From CAZZEX01 sp964653285 (lineage in GTDB: Bacteria; Chloroflexota; Anaerolineae; B4-G1): a stretch of 45,573 nucleotides of DNA. The stretch's first letter is position 1; each line of letters starts with the position of its first letter. Of this stretch, positions 25,201-33,138 are shown one piece after another. The position numbers and the translations under genes were made by a program. The notes beneath the pieces are model-generated. The model saw only the letters and a list, made by a program, of their open reading frames with translations. It had not been told where the DNA came from and did not search any database. The stretch covers positions 1 through 45,573 of the forward strand of contig CAZZEX010000035.1 of assembly GCA_964653285.1 (NCBI GenBank). Reading direction: 5' to 3'.

Positions 25201-28107
25201 GCCAAATTGGAGTTGAGCGATGTGTTGAACACCGTCGTTGAGACGATTCCTCGGTTGCTCGCGTGCGATCACAGCAGTATCTTCCTCCTGGATGCCGAGA
25301 GCGGGCGATATGTGCCCCGAGCGACGTATGGATTCGCACTTGAGCATATCTCATCGTTCACCTTCGCCCCAGGCGAGGGACTGGTAGGTGTGGTGGCCGA
25401 GAGCGGTATGCCACTGACGGTTGACGACGTGAAGCAGGATTCACGCTTCGTACCTGGCCCTAGAGGGCTGGAGGTGGGGTCCGCAGTTCTGGCTCCCCTC
25501 ACGGTCGGCAGCCAGGTTATGGGCGTTCTATGCGGGGACCGCCGGGAGCCTCACAGGTTCTCGCCGGCCGAGGTGGCGGCGCTCTCGGCGTTGGCCGACC
25601 AGGTAGCCGTGGCGGTAGAAAACGCTCGCCTGTTTGATGAGGTGCGTCGCTTTTCGCAGGAACTGGAGCAGCGCGTCGAGGAGCGTACCCAGGCATTGGC
25701 CGAGGAGCGTGACCGGGTCGCAACGCTCTACCGCGTCACCTCCCAACTTGCTGCCAGTCTCGATCTGGACCGCGTGCTGAATCGCGCCCTGGAGTTGGTC
25801 GTGGAGGCTGTGGGGGCTGAACGGGCGGCCATATTGATGCTGGAACAGGAGTCCGGGAGGTTGATCTACCGTGCGGCTTTGGGAGCAGAAGTCAAGCTGC
25901 CACTGGGTGGCATACCCACTCGCTTCTCTCGGGGTGAGGGACTGGCGGGCTGGGTGGTCGAGCATTGCGAGGCGGCCATCGTGCCCGATATTCGACAGGA
26001 CCCCCGCTGGGTGGAGCCGCAGGAGAGGAAGCGGGCGTACCGCTCAGCGTTGGCTGTCCCGCTCCTGGTTGGTGATGAGGTGCTGGGCGTGTTGCTTCTG
26101 TTCCATGCTCAGCCTGATCGCTTTAACGAGGGTCACTTGCTCCTGGTGGAGACCGCCGTCATTCAGGTTGCCAACGCCATCAAGAATGCCGAACTATACA
26201 GCCTTATTCGTGACCAGGCAGAGCGGCTGGGAAGCATGCTCAAGGCCCAGCAAGTCGAGGCGGCCAAGAGTCAGGCCATCCTGGAAGGCGTCGCGGATGG
26301 GGTGATAGTGGCTGACGCGTATGGTAAGATCATCTTGTTCAACGTGGCTGCGGAGCGTATTCTGGAGTTGCCGCGGAAGCAAGCGCTGGGTCGGACGACC
26401 AGCGAGATGCTCGGCCTATATGGCAGGCAGGCGCGAGATTGGATGGAGACGGTGGCCGGGTGGGCGGAGCAATCCGGGACGTACGCCACGGAGGAATATC
26501 TGGCTGCCCGGTTGGAGATTGGAGACCGCGTCGTCAGTGTGCACCTGGCACCGGTGCTGATGAGTGACGAGTTTCTGGGCACCGTCTCGGTCTTCCGTGA
26601 CGTCACCGCCGAGGTGGACGCTGGGCGTGCCAAGACGGAGTTCGTCTCCACAGTTTCACACGAATTGCGCACGCCAATGACTTCCATCAAGGGGTACGTT
26701 GACCTGCTTCTGATGGGGGCGACCGGTACATTGACGGCTAATCAGCGGCATTTCCTGTCCATCATCAAGAATAACGCCGACCGTCTCACTATGCTGGTCG
26801 GCGACCTGCTGAACCTCTCACGTATTGACAGCGGGCGGATGGCTCTATCGCCCAAGGTGATGCGCGTAGGGGAAGCGGTAAACCAGGTCGTCGTAGCGAT
26901 GGAGGGTCGAGCGATAGACAAGGGATTGACCTTGCGATCAGATGTGCCGCCCGCGCTCTCCTGGGTCATCGCTGATCCTGACCGCGTAGTCCAGATTTTG
27001 ACCAATTTGGTGGCGAATGCCTGCCACTATACGCCAACCGGCGGTGAGATTGTGGTGTTAGCCTGTGCACACGGCGACGAGGTGCACATTTCAGTGCGCG
27101 ACACGGGCATCGGCATCGCGCAGGAGGATCAGGAGAAGGTCTTTGCTCGCTTCTTCCGGGCCGATGACTCGGTGGTGCAGGATACGCCGGGCACGGGGTT
27201 AGGGCTTTCCATTGTCCGGTCGCTGGTGGAGATGCAGGGAGGACGGGTGTGGGTGGAAAGCGAGTTAGGGGAGGGAAGCACGTTCACGTTTACTCTCCCC
27301 GCCGTGGGAGCCGGGCAAGTGGCTCGGGTTGGAGAGGAGCCCGAACGAGCCGCAGTGAAGGTGCTGGTCATCGAAGATGATCTCGACGTGGCCCGGCTGA
27401 TTCAACTGCATCTGGCTGGGAATGGGCGGGAGGTACTGATCGCGCAGCGGGGCGATGAAGCAGTGGAGTTAGCGCGACGTGAGCGCCCGGACTTGATCAC
27501 GCTGGATATCTTGCTCCCGGATGTTGATGGCTTCGCCGTGCTCGAGGAGTTAAAGTCAAACCCCGTTACGCAAAAAATTCCGGTAGTCGTCGTCTCCGTG
27601 TTGCCGGATCGGGGTGAGTGCCTGCGGCTGGGTGCGGTGGATTACGTGACCAAGCCGATTGACGAGCAACGGTTGTTGTGCGCGGTACGTCAAGTGCTGG
27701 CGCGGCGTGGCACTGTGTTGGTGGTGGACGATGATAGGGATAATCTCTCGCTGATGCGGGAGATACTGCGTGCCAATGGCTTCGGTGTACGGACGACCGG
27801 CCGAGGCCGGCGCGCCCTGCGCGTGGCACGCGAGGTACGACCTGCTCTGATATTGCTTGATCTCAAAATACGAGATTTGGATGGATATGCTGTCCTGAAG
27901 CGACTGAAGGACAACCCGGTCACTCGGGACATCCCGGTTATCGTGATGACGGGGAGTACGGTTATTGATGATGCGAAGCGACAGAAGGTGCTCGCCCTGG
28001 GGGCCGCTCGCCTTATGAACAAGCCGTTCTCTGTCGAGGAACTGATAGAGGAGATCGAGATGGTTCTGTGGGAGGGTGACCAGCCTGAGGGGGACAATGC
28101 CCCTTAG
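22261..28107 (+). CDS. Giant multi-GAF hybrid sensor histidine kinase
   Basis: The 1948-residue protein starts with two membrane segments (about 19-40 and 45-72). Seven GAF domains follow, each ending in an AIAIENARLY-like helix at about 238, 412, 580, 757, 948, 1115 and 1301. A PAS domain lies at about 1335-1440. HisKA has the phospho-His at 1467 in STVSHELRTPM. The ATPase domain shows NLVANACHYTPTGG, DTGIGIA and GTGLGLSIV. Two receiver domains end the protein, with acceptor Asp1749 and Asp1867. GAF domains bind cyclic nucleotides, tetrapyrroles or other small ligands; no chromophore Cys can be assigned. The domain order suggests integration of many cytoplasmic signals and output through phosphorelay to the adjacent regulators at 21302 and 28142. 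Confidence 0.95.
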   Translation: MRCLRRLHRRAGVRRYKWPDVVVALCAAALTLGLAVWMVKASPEWVTVVISPVVDGLLAGGSLFPVALLAAWWGEQRSPVLPRRPSDEAAAVAHIGPATSGGLDLKATLDAILSSTRQFIPYDVAEITLWDEERECCVTQGWGGDEAYAQEVGGIYRLDEGYTGWIIRHRRSLFIPRVQARHDLRPRLDTPVYPFRSYIGIPLQVRGRFVGTLELASYQRDVYSERDLEVLQAVAGQAAVAIENAHLYAEARRRVEQQAGLARIAALASSTLDLDELLDRVMGETIRLLEAEMGVLLLYDEEQDALVARYLASAGADREAVEMFRLPTSIEGFERSIFSRGGSYFCNDPEHDPNIIPAYRPHISALGVRNFAGVALRLKDHSIGELYLGDRKDGFGREEVRILKTVAGYFASAIENARLYDAMRRRASELASLTAVSATVSESLELEHVLQAITSAVIEVVGCQRSAIFVLDETQHVLRLAMTQGLSEEYAAQSQVLTLERGGWAHAVVTGEPLIISDVQADESLLTSSSLSVREGFRAFADLPLKRADRAIGILSVMFVEPHRFSEMDVELLTAFADQAAIAIENARLYAQTDEELRRRVEALSGLQRVSREISATLDLRHILHLVLEEASRLGKATHGAILLRDAASGELRLEVCAGYSEAEQARIHTVLREPEAHPALVEALAEIQRTNQSLLIPDVAAEGGKISIGSETRSMLLVPIFYEESLAGLIFMENAEKGAFDQERLEFVEGLSAQAATAIGNAQRYQEQLERGELLRRRADQLALVLGVSRALRSDRPLEEILEEIAYAIQESVGFNLVLISVLEGDPPYWRRVAAAGMPIAEFERMKEVQQPWSVVADVMSEEFRVSQSYYIPAERDACWRDRLDVYEEESEGVTREPGRWRPHDMLLVPLIGSGGDVQGLLSVDQPRDGRVPGQATVEALEIFAAQAAIAIENARLVEALRRRAETLALFNEVSRSAAAKLELSDVLNTVVETIPRLLACDHSSIFLLDAESGRYVPRATYGFALEHISSFTFAPGEGLVGVVAESGMPLTVDDVKQDSRFVPGPRGLEVGSAVLAPLTVGSQVMGVLCGDRREPHRFSPAEVAALSALADQVAVAVENARLFDEVRRFSQELEQRVEERTQALAEERDRVATLYRVTSQLAASLDLDRVLNRALELVVEAVGAERAAILMLEQESGRLIYRAALGAEVKLPLGGIPTRFSRGEGLAGWVVEHCEAAIVPDIRQDPRWVEPQERKRAYRSALAVPLLVGDEVLGVLLLFHAQPDRFNEGHLLLVETAVIQVANAIKNAELYSLIRDQAERLGSMLKAQQVEAAKSQAILEGVADGVIVADAYGKIILFNVAAERILELPRKQALGRTTSEMLGLYGRQARDWMETVAGWAEQSGTYATEEYLAARLEIGDRVVSVHLAPVLMSDEFLGTVSVFRDVTAEVDAGRAKTEFVSTVSHELRTPMTSIKGYVDLLLMGATGTLTANQRHFLSIIKNNADRLTMLVGDLLNLSRIDSGRMALSPKVMRVGEAVNQVVVAMEGRAIDKGLTLRSDVPPALSWVIADPDRVVQILTNLVANACHYTPTGGEIVVLACAHGDEVHISVRDTGIGIAQEDQEKVFARFFRADDSVVQDTPGTGLGLSIVRSLVEMQGGRVWVESELGEGSTFTFTLPAVGAGQVARVGEEPERAAVKVLVIEDDLDVARLIQLHLAGNGREVLIAQRGDEAVELARRERPDLITLDILLPDVDGFAVLEELKSNPVTQKIPVVVVSVLPDRGECLRLGAVDYVTKPIDEQRLLCAVRQVLARRGTVLVVDDDRDNLSLMREILRANGFGVRTTGRGRRALRVAREVRPALILLDLKIRDLDGYAVLKRLKDNPVTRDIPVIVMTGSTVIDDAKRQKVLALGAARLMNKPFSVEELIEEIEMVLWEGDQPEGDNAP

Positions 28108-28141
28108 TGGTTGTTGGTTGTTGGGCGGGGTAGGGGGAACT

Positions 28142-28522
28142 ATGTCGAAGATACTCGTTGTTGAAGACGAACGGGACATCCGTGAACTGATCGGTTTCAC
28201 GCTGCGCTTTGCTGGCTTCGAGGTGGTGCTGGCTGCTAATGGCATCGAGGCCCTCGAGAAAGCGCCGCAGGTGCGGCCCGATCTGATCATCCTCGACGTT
28301 CGCATGCCGAAGATGACCGGGTACGAGACCTGTCGCCAATTGAAGGAGAATCCGGTCACCAGCACGATTCCGATCGTCTTCCTTTCGGCCAAAGGGCAGA
28401 ATGGCGAGATCAAGGAAGGCCTGGATTTGGGAGCGGTAGAGTACATCGTGAAACCATTTGCACCGGATGATCTGACCAATCAGGTCAAGGATGTTCTGCA
28501 GCGTGTGGGGGCTTCAGAGTAG
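28142..28522 (+). CDS. Single-domain response regulator
   Basis: The 126-residue protein is a bare receiver: MSKILVVEDERDIRELIGFT with the acidic pair near 9-10, acceptor Asp52 in LDVRMPKM, Thr/Ser in FLSAKG and Lys in VKPFAPDD. There is no output domain, as in CheY or Spo0F types, so it probably acts by protein contact or as a relay step. It lies 34 bp after the giant kinase, with GGGGAACT just upstream of the ATG. A 192-bp gap without clear signals follows. Confidence 0.93.
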   Translation: MSKILVVEDERDIRELIGFTLRFAGFEVVLAANGIEALEKAPQVRPDLIILDVRMPKMTGYETCRQLKENPVTSTIPIVFLSAKGQNGEIKEGLDLGAVEYIVKPFAPDDLTNQVKDVLQRVGASE

Positions 28523-28714
28523 CGAGCGGAGGTCTGCACCGGTATGTGGTTCGGGTGGGGGGAACTCTTGCGAAGGGTTCAAGGAAAACGCGCGGCAGCG
28601 TTTGGGTCGGAAACGATTTCTCCCACAGGGGACCGTCCCATTGCCGATGCTGGGCGTAACTTTTGCAAGGGTGGCTGAATTCTTACCTGTGTTACATTGG
28701 GCGGTGGTTCGGCA

Positions 28715-29500
28715 ATGAGCGCCGTTGTTGTCGGTGAGGGTCTCGTACATTATGAGGTAATCGGGCGTGGCCGGCCGTTGGTCTTCGTCCACGGCTGGCT
28801 AGGCTCATGGCGCTACTGGGTCCCGACGATGGAGGAGTTGTCGGTCAAGCACCGCGCCTATGCACTCGACCTGTGGGGCTTTGGCGATTCGGACGAACTG
28901 GGCGAGCCCTACAGCATCAACGCGTACGTCAGGCTACTCGGGCAGTTCCTGGACAAGTTGGGTGTCATGCACCTCACACTGGTGGGGCATGCGTTGGGGG
29001 GCGTGGTCGCGCTGCTGTTTGCTTCCCAGGCCTCGGATCGAGTGGAGCAGGTAGTGGGGGTGAGTGTGCCTCTGATCGGTGCGGCCATCAACCGACCCCT
29101 GACTAGTCTTTCTGGCAGTGGAGATGCACTGGCGCGGCTGGCGGCGCGGCGAGCCAAGTTTCCCGAGGTGGAAATGGAGGTGCACAAGACTGACATGTCC
29201 GCCGTTACCGATAGTATGCACTCGACGATGGAGATCGACCTGCGTCGCGTGTTGCCTCCTCTCAATATCCCCGTGCTCCTGGTGCACGGTGGAAGCGATC
29301 CGCTTATCAAGCCACCGCAGAAAGAATGGCTACGAGATTGCAACGATAATGTGCGTGCCATCTTCCTGGACAGCGCACATCATTTCCCGATGCTGGAGGA
29401 GCGGAACAAGTTCAATCGGCTATTGAAGGATTTCCTCGAAGCCGGAGAGAATCTGGCTTCGCTGGAGTTGAAGGAGGAGTGGCAACGTCGCTTGCGATAA
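28715..29500 (+). CDS. Alpha/beta hydrolase-fold protein with nucleophile Ser replaced by Ala
   Basis: The 261-residue protein is a paralogue of the hydrolase at 17448 (both LVHYE, GRGRP, HGW, and the AYALDLWGFG block). The nucleophile elbow reads GHALGG, with Ala93 (GCG codon) where the paralogue has Ser93. The candidate acid Asp195 (GGSDPLIKP) and base His223 (HHFPMLEE) are kept. The cap region is shorter and rich in Arg. Without the Ser it cannot use the normal acyl-enzyme chemistry, so it is probably a pseudoenzyme, a binding protein, or does cofactor-free chemistry. The rest of the reading frame is intact and well conserved, which argues against simple decay. The ATG at 28715 matches the paralogue's start. 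Confidence 0.88.
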   Translation: MSAVVVGEGLVHYEVIGRGRPLVFVHGWLGSWRYWVPTMEELSVKHRAYALDLWGFGDSDELGEPYSINAYVRLLGQFLDKLGVMHLTLVGHALGGVVALLFASQASDRVEQVVGVSVPLIGAAINRPLTSLSGSGDALARLAARRAKFPEVEMEVHKTDMSAVTDSMHSTMEIDLRRVLPPLNIPVLLVHGGSDPLIKPPQKEWLRDCNDNVRAIFLDSAHHFPMLEERNKFNRLLKDFLEAGENLASLELKEEWQRRLR

Positions 29501-29575
29501 CCGTTAGTCGTCAGCCGTTAGCCGTTAGCAGATAGCCGATGCTGCTGACGGCTGACTGCTAACCGCTCACTGCTG
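29501..29575. repeat. Palindromic word repeat of CCGTTAG / CTGCTGA type
   Basis: CCGTTAG, GCCGTTAGC and GATAGCC on the left face GCTGACGG, CTGACTGCTAACC and CACTGCTGA on the right, giving an imperfect hairpin of mosaic words. It fills the whole gap between the hydrolase and the first permease. Confidence 0.65.
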
Positions 29576-29579
29576 AGTC

Positions 29580-30692
29580 ATGTCCATCCGCCGGCTGCTC
29601 GCCATTGCCCGCAAGGAATTCTGTCACATTACCCGTGACGTACGCACGTTCTTCCTCGTTACGATCGCGCCGGCCTTCTTATTGGCTACTTTCTCTTATG
29701 TCTTCGCCCTTGATGTGGGTCGGGTAGACATCGCTGTCCGTGATCTGGACCGCACTCCGCTCTCCCGCGAGTTCATCGCCAGCCTCATCGCTGACGGGGA
29801 TTTGGGCGTCGTCGCCTACGTGCAGAGAAATGAGGAGATTGAGCGTCTGTTCACCCGTGATATTGCTGACCTGGTGCTGGTGATCCCGCATGGCTTTGCC
29901 GATGCAGCGCTGGGGGGCGGCCATGCCGAGGTGCAGTGTGTCGTTGACGGTGCAGACGCGATCATCGCCAGCCAGACCATCGGCCTCCTGGAGAGCCGCG
30001 TGGACGCCTTTGCTGCCAGCCTGCACCCCTGGCGATCAGGTGGTGTGGTTGGGAGTTTCGACGTCAGCAGCCGCGCCTGGTACAACGAGACGCTCAAATC
30101 GCTGGTCAGTATGGTGCCCGGTATGCTGGCCGTCGTCCTTTGTATGCCCGCGCTGGCGTTGGCGCTGGCGCTGACCCGTGAGAAGGAAGCGGGCTCTTTC
30201 GAGAGCCTCATCGCCACGCCGGTGCGCGGGATTGAGTACCTGCTCGGCAAGTTGCTGGCCTACGAGATCAGCGGCCTGGTGAGTGCCGTCCTGGCCTGGG
30301 CCGTCGCCACGCTGTGGTTTCACGTTCCCTTCCGGGGCAGTTTCCCCGCCTTTCTCCTGCTCGCAGCCGATTACATGGTCGCTGGCATGGGCATCAGCCT
30401 GGTGGTAGCCAACTTTGTCCGCAATCAGCAGACCGCGATGTTCCTTATCTTGATAGTCTTCTTCGTGCCCAGTTTCTTCATTGCGGGCCTCATTGTCCCT
30501 GTCGCTGATGAGCCCATCGCGCGGGTCACCGCTTACGCCCTGCCGACCACCCACTTCATCACCATCTGCCGCAGCGTATTCCTGAAGGGGCTGGGACCGG
30601 CTGCTCTGTGGAAGCCGGCATCCATCCTGCTGGGAGTTGGAGTCGCATGCCAAGTCGTCAGCCTGGTGCTGTTCGAGAAGAAGATCGCCTGA
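29580..30692 (+). CDS. ABC-2 type transporter permease
   Basis: The 370-residue protein has one N-terminal membrane segment (about 22-45), a large extracytoplasmic part (IAVRDLDRTPLSREF and on, as in YbhR/YhhJ permeases) and about five segments from 175 to the C-terminus. The motif LTREKEAGSFESLIATPVRG (about 198-217) is the cytoplasmic coupling region typical of ABC-2 permeases, and it ends in the usual LPTTHFI helix. Such permeases work with an ATPase to export drugs, lipids or polysaccharides. No ATP-binding gene is beside it. It is followed directly by a second permease, suggesting a heterodimer. Confidence 0.9.
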   Translation: MSIRRLLAIARKEFCHITRDVRTFFLVTIAPAFLLATFSYVFALDVGRVDIAVRDLDRTPLSREFIASLIADGDLGVVAYVQRNEEIERLFTRDIADLVLVIPHGFADAALGGGHAEVQCVVDGADAIIASQTIGLLESRVDAFAASLHPWRSGGVVGSFDVSSRAWYNETLKSLVSMVPGMLAVVLCMPALALALALTREKEAGSFESLIATPVRGIEYLLGKLLAYEISGLVSAVLAWAVATLWFHVPFRGSFPAFLLLAADYMVAGMGISLVVANFVRNQQTAMFLILIVFFVPSFFIAGLIVPVADEPIARVTAYALPTTHFITICRSVFLKGLGPAALWKPASILLGVGVACQVVSLVLFEKKIA

Positions 30693-30700
30693 GGTGGATT

Positions 30701-30736
30701 TTGGCCATTTGTCATTTGCCATTTTTCATTTCTGAA
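30701..30736. repeat. CATTTG word repeat at the start of the second permease gene
   Basis: CCATTTGTCATTTGCCATT and TTCATTTC repeat the same word four times between the first permease stop and the conserved start of the second. Confidence 0.5.
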
Positions 30737-31879
30737 GCTGCGCTCGGACGCATCTGGAACCTGGTGCTGAAAGAGTTTATCCAGTTCTTGCGTGACTGGT
30801 TGATGACGGCTTTCATTCTCACGCTGCCCGTTCTTCAATTGGTTTTGCTGGCCCGTGCCACCGGTTCTCGCATCTCCGACCTGCGCGTGGCCGTGCTCGA
30901 TCTCGACCGTTCCAACGCCAGCCGCCAGCTCGTTACCGCACTCGACACCAGACGGGAGTTGGAGGTCTGCCACTTTCCCGTGACCCTGGCGGACACCCAT
31001 CGCCTCCTCGACCGTGGGGAGGCCACGCTTGTCGTCATCATCCCCGCTGGCTTGGCTGCCGACATGGCCGACGTTGCGCAGACGCCGCGCATTCAACTCG
31101 TCGTTGACGCCAGCAACCACCTCCCGGCTCTCATTGCTCTCAGCGCCGCTCGTGAAGCCATCGCTGACTTCGCGGCCGGCGGCTCGGCTGGGCTCGCCGA
31201 AGCCCTGGCTGCGGCGTACGGGTTGGCTGCCAGCCCTCCCATTGACTTGCGTACCACGGTGCGCTTCAACCCGACGTTCAATGCCAAATTCTTCACCGTG
31301 CCAGCGCAGGTGGGCTTCATTGTCTATCAGGTGACGCTCACCGTCGCCTCCATCGGGCTGGCCCGCGAGCGGGAACTGGGTACGTTGGAGCAATTGATGG
31401 TGATGCCGCTGCGTCGCATCGAGTTGGTCATCGGCAAGGCAATCCCCGCCCTGGTCATTGGGGTGTTCAACTTCCTGTTTATGCTGGCCGTCGCCGTCTT
31501 TGCCTTTCGGGTCCCGATGCGCGGTTCTCTGCCGCTGCTCTTTGCCCTGACGCTGCTTTTCATTGCCACCGAGATCGGCTATGGTATCTTTATTTCCGGC
31601 ATTGCCCGCACGCAGCAACAGGCCATCCTCTTCGTCTTTGTCCTGGCGATGGTGGATATGACTTTCTCCGGCTACCTGGTGCGGGTCAAGAACCTGCCCG
31701 TCGCACTGCAGGCTATCGCGCAGGTGGTCCCTTTCCGCCACTACCTGACGATCATCCGGGGAGTGATGCTGAAGGGAGCGGGCCTGGACACGCTGTGGCC
31801 CCACGCGGCGGCGATGCTGTTGATGGGGCTGCTGGTGACCGCCGTTGCCGTGCGCAACCTGAGCCGGAGCCTGGATTAA
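30701..31879 (+). CDS. Second ABC-2 type transporter permease
   Basis: About 392 residues if the TTG at 30701 is used, four bases after GAGGTG; the start is uncertain because the first 12 codons come from a repeated word (CATTTG). GTG 30764 is an alternative and fits the homology better (VLKEFIQFLRDWL). The layout repeats that of its neighbour: one N-terminal segment, an extracytoplasmic domain (LRVAVLDLDRSNASRQLV), and five C-terminal segments with the coupling motif LARERELGTLEQLMVMPLRR. The pair probably forms the channel of one exporter. The ATPase is not in the window. Confidence 0.85.
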   Translation: MAICHLPFFISEAALGRIWNLVLKEFIQFLRDWLMTAFILTLPVLQLVLLARATGSRISDLRVAVLDLDRSNASRQLVTALDTRRELEVCHFPVTLADTHRLLDRGEATLVVIIPAGLAADMADVAQTPRIQLVVDASNHLPALIALSAAREAIADFAAGGSAGLAEALAAAYGLAASPPIDLRTTVRFNPTFNAKFFTVPAQVGFIVYQVTLTVASIGLARERELGTLEQLMVMPLRRIELVIGKAIPALVIGVFNFLFMLAVAVFAFRVPMRGSLPLLFALTLLFIATEIGYGIFISGIARTQQQAILFVFVLAMVDMTFSGYLVRVKNLPVALQAIAQVVPFRHYLTIIRGVMLKGAGLDTLWPHAAAMLLMGLLVTAVAVRNLSRSLD

Positions 31880-31959
31880 GAATGACCAATGGACAACTAC
31901 GACCAGCGCAAGCGGTTCGTGACCAAACTGCGCCACACCCTGGGGAGAATAGAGAGTTC

Positions 31960-31992
31960 AGGTGCCGGGTACTTCACAAGTGCCCGGCACCT
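31960..31992. repeat. Strong 15-bp hairpin after the permease genes
   Basis: AGGTGCCGGGTACTT (31960-31974) pairs with AAGTGCCCGGCACCT (31978-31992), one G-T wobble, loop of three bases. It may end the permease transcript, though no T tract follows. Confidence 0.6.
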
Positions 31993-32012
31993 CGCCTGGT
32001 GCTCACGAGGTG

Positions 32013-32041
32013 TTGACTCCCATGCAGTGTTGGACTATACT
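32013..32041 (+). promoter_or_regulatory. Promoter of the truncated HD gene
   Basis: TTGACT (32013-32018), 17 bp, TATACT (32036-32041). The start would be near 32048, and GGAGGGG (32073-32079) precedes the ATG at 32084. Confidence 0.7.
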
Positions 32042-32083
32042 GAATGGGCGACGGGCGGACAAGAACGCTGTGCGGAGGGGCAC

Positions 32084-32341
32084 ATGAAGCTGCCGAGTCG
32101 CTCCTTTCGCGCAAACATTTCGCTTGTCCGCAGACGTTATGTGCAACCCTTTGCCCATGTAAGCGAGACGATTGCGTGCGAAAACAACCGTTTGCAACAT
32201 ACTCTGGGCGTCTTTTCGTTGGTAGCGCACTTCTGCCCTGAAAATGTCCTTTTGCGTGCCGCAGCGCTGTTGCACGACGTGGGTCACGCGCCTTTCAGCC
32301 ATGCCCTGGAGCGGCTGGACGGCGTAGACCACCATCTCTAG
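32084..32341 (+). pseudogene. Truncated HD-domain phosphohydrolase gene
   Basis: The frame encodes 85 residues ending in a TAG. RLQHTLGVFSLVAHF and then LLRAAALLHDVGHAPFSHAL are the first HD-superfamily motifs (His, then His-Asp). In functional members the domain continues with further His and Asp ligands for about 100 residues; here it stops after DGVDHHL. So this is a 5' fragment of a dNTPase-like or SAMHD1-like HD protein. Promoter and ribosome site are intact, so a short product could still be made, but it lacks the last metal ligand. An upstream in-frame ATG at 31889 would add 65 residues without homology. Confidence 0.65.
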
Positions 32342-32403
32342 AGCGACCTTAGCAGGAGTACAACTTTGTTGAGCAGTGGTGTCCACAGGGCAGGAATAAG
32401 GCT

Positions 32404-33138
32404 ATGAGAAACAAGTTCGTAAATCAAGCGCCTGCGCGTCCTGAACCCGGGTGTCATCCTGTAATAAAGATTCTGTTTGGGATCTTTATGCTGTCCGTTC
32501 TGCTTTGCTGGGCGTGCTTTAGCGTGATGATTGTGGCCAGCTATGTCCGAAAGCGATACGAGTACGCAACGTATATAAAGCTCCAGGACTCTGGTGTCGT
32601 CACCCAGGCCACTGTGATAGACCAACAAGTCTGGTCTGACGAGGATGGTACATCTTTTCGCATTACTTATCAATTTGACACGCCAGTACCTGCTGGTGAC
32701 AAGAAGCAGTTCACCAGAACGGCAAGCGTAAAAGTCAAAACGTATGATGGGTTGACACTCGGCGGGCCAGTGACCATCATCTATCTCCCTGGAGATCCTG
32801 ACATTTCCAGAATCCAGAGCGACTATCACCCGCACCCGCCTGAGCTTACATCTATTTACATCTCTGGGCTCGTCCTACTCTTCATGCTCTTGCTGATGGG
32901 GGGGATTGGGGTGGCGCTGGGACGTAACAGAAAATTGGTTCGGAAGGCCAAGGCCAGGCAAGACAGATTCTTTGGCCACCGGACCGAGACTGGAGTGGGT
33001 GAAGGGGTATTACGCTGCGAGAAATGTTATCGCCCGCTTGGACCAGAATTGCTAGTATGTTCGGATTTACACTGGCCCAATTCACGGCTTCAGCGTTGCA
33101 GCCAGTCACTCTCGATGCAGAACTGCGCCGTCCGTTGA
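32404..33138 (+). CDS. DUF3592-like membrane protein, C-terminus suspect
   Basis: The 244-residue protein has two membrane segments (about 20-48 and 152-178) around a beta-rich extracytoplasmic part: GVVTQATVIDQQVWSDEDGT, ITYQFDTP and VTIIYLPGDPDISRIQ are the DUF3592 pattern, with the YLPxxP signature. After the second segment a zinc-ribbon start appears (CEKC, VCSDL), but the partner Cys pair is garbled and the last 25 residues look unrelated, so a frameshift near 33050 is possible. Function of DUF3592 is unknown. It sits among gene remnants. Confidence 0.6.
   Translation: MRNKFVNQAPARPEPGCHPVIKILFGIFMLSVLLCWACFSVMIVASYVRKRYEYATYIKLQDSGVVTQATVIDQQVWSDEDGTSFRITYQFDTPVPAGDKKQFTRTASVKVKTYDGLTLGGPVTIIYLPGDPDISRIQSDYHPHPPELTSIYISGLVLLFMLLLMGGIGVALGRNRKLVRKAKARQDRFFGHRTETGVGEGVLRCEKCYRPLGPELLVCSDLHWPNSRLQRCSQSLSMQNCAVR

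Noticed and set aside
30533..31936. 467-residue minus-strand ORF opposite the second permease
   Set aside because: It is Gln/His/Arg-rich without motifs and is the shadow of a well-supported membrane protein.
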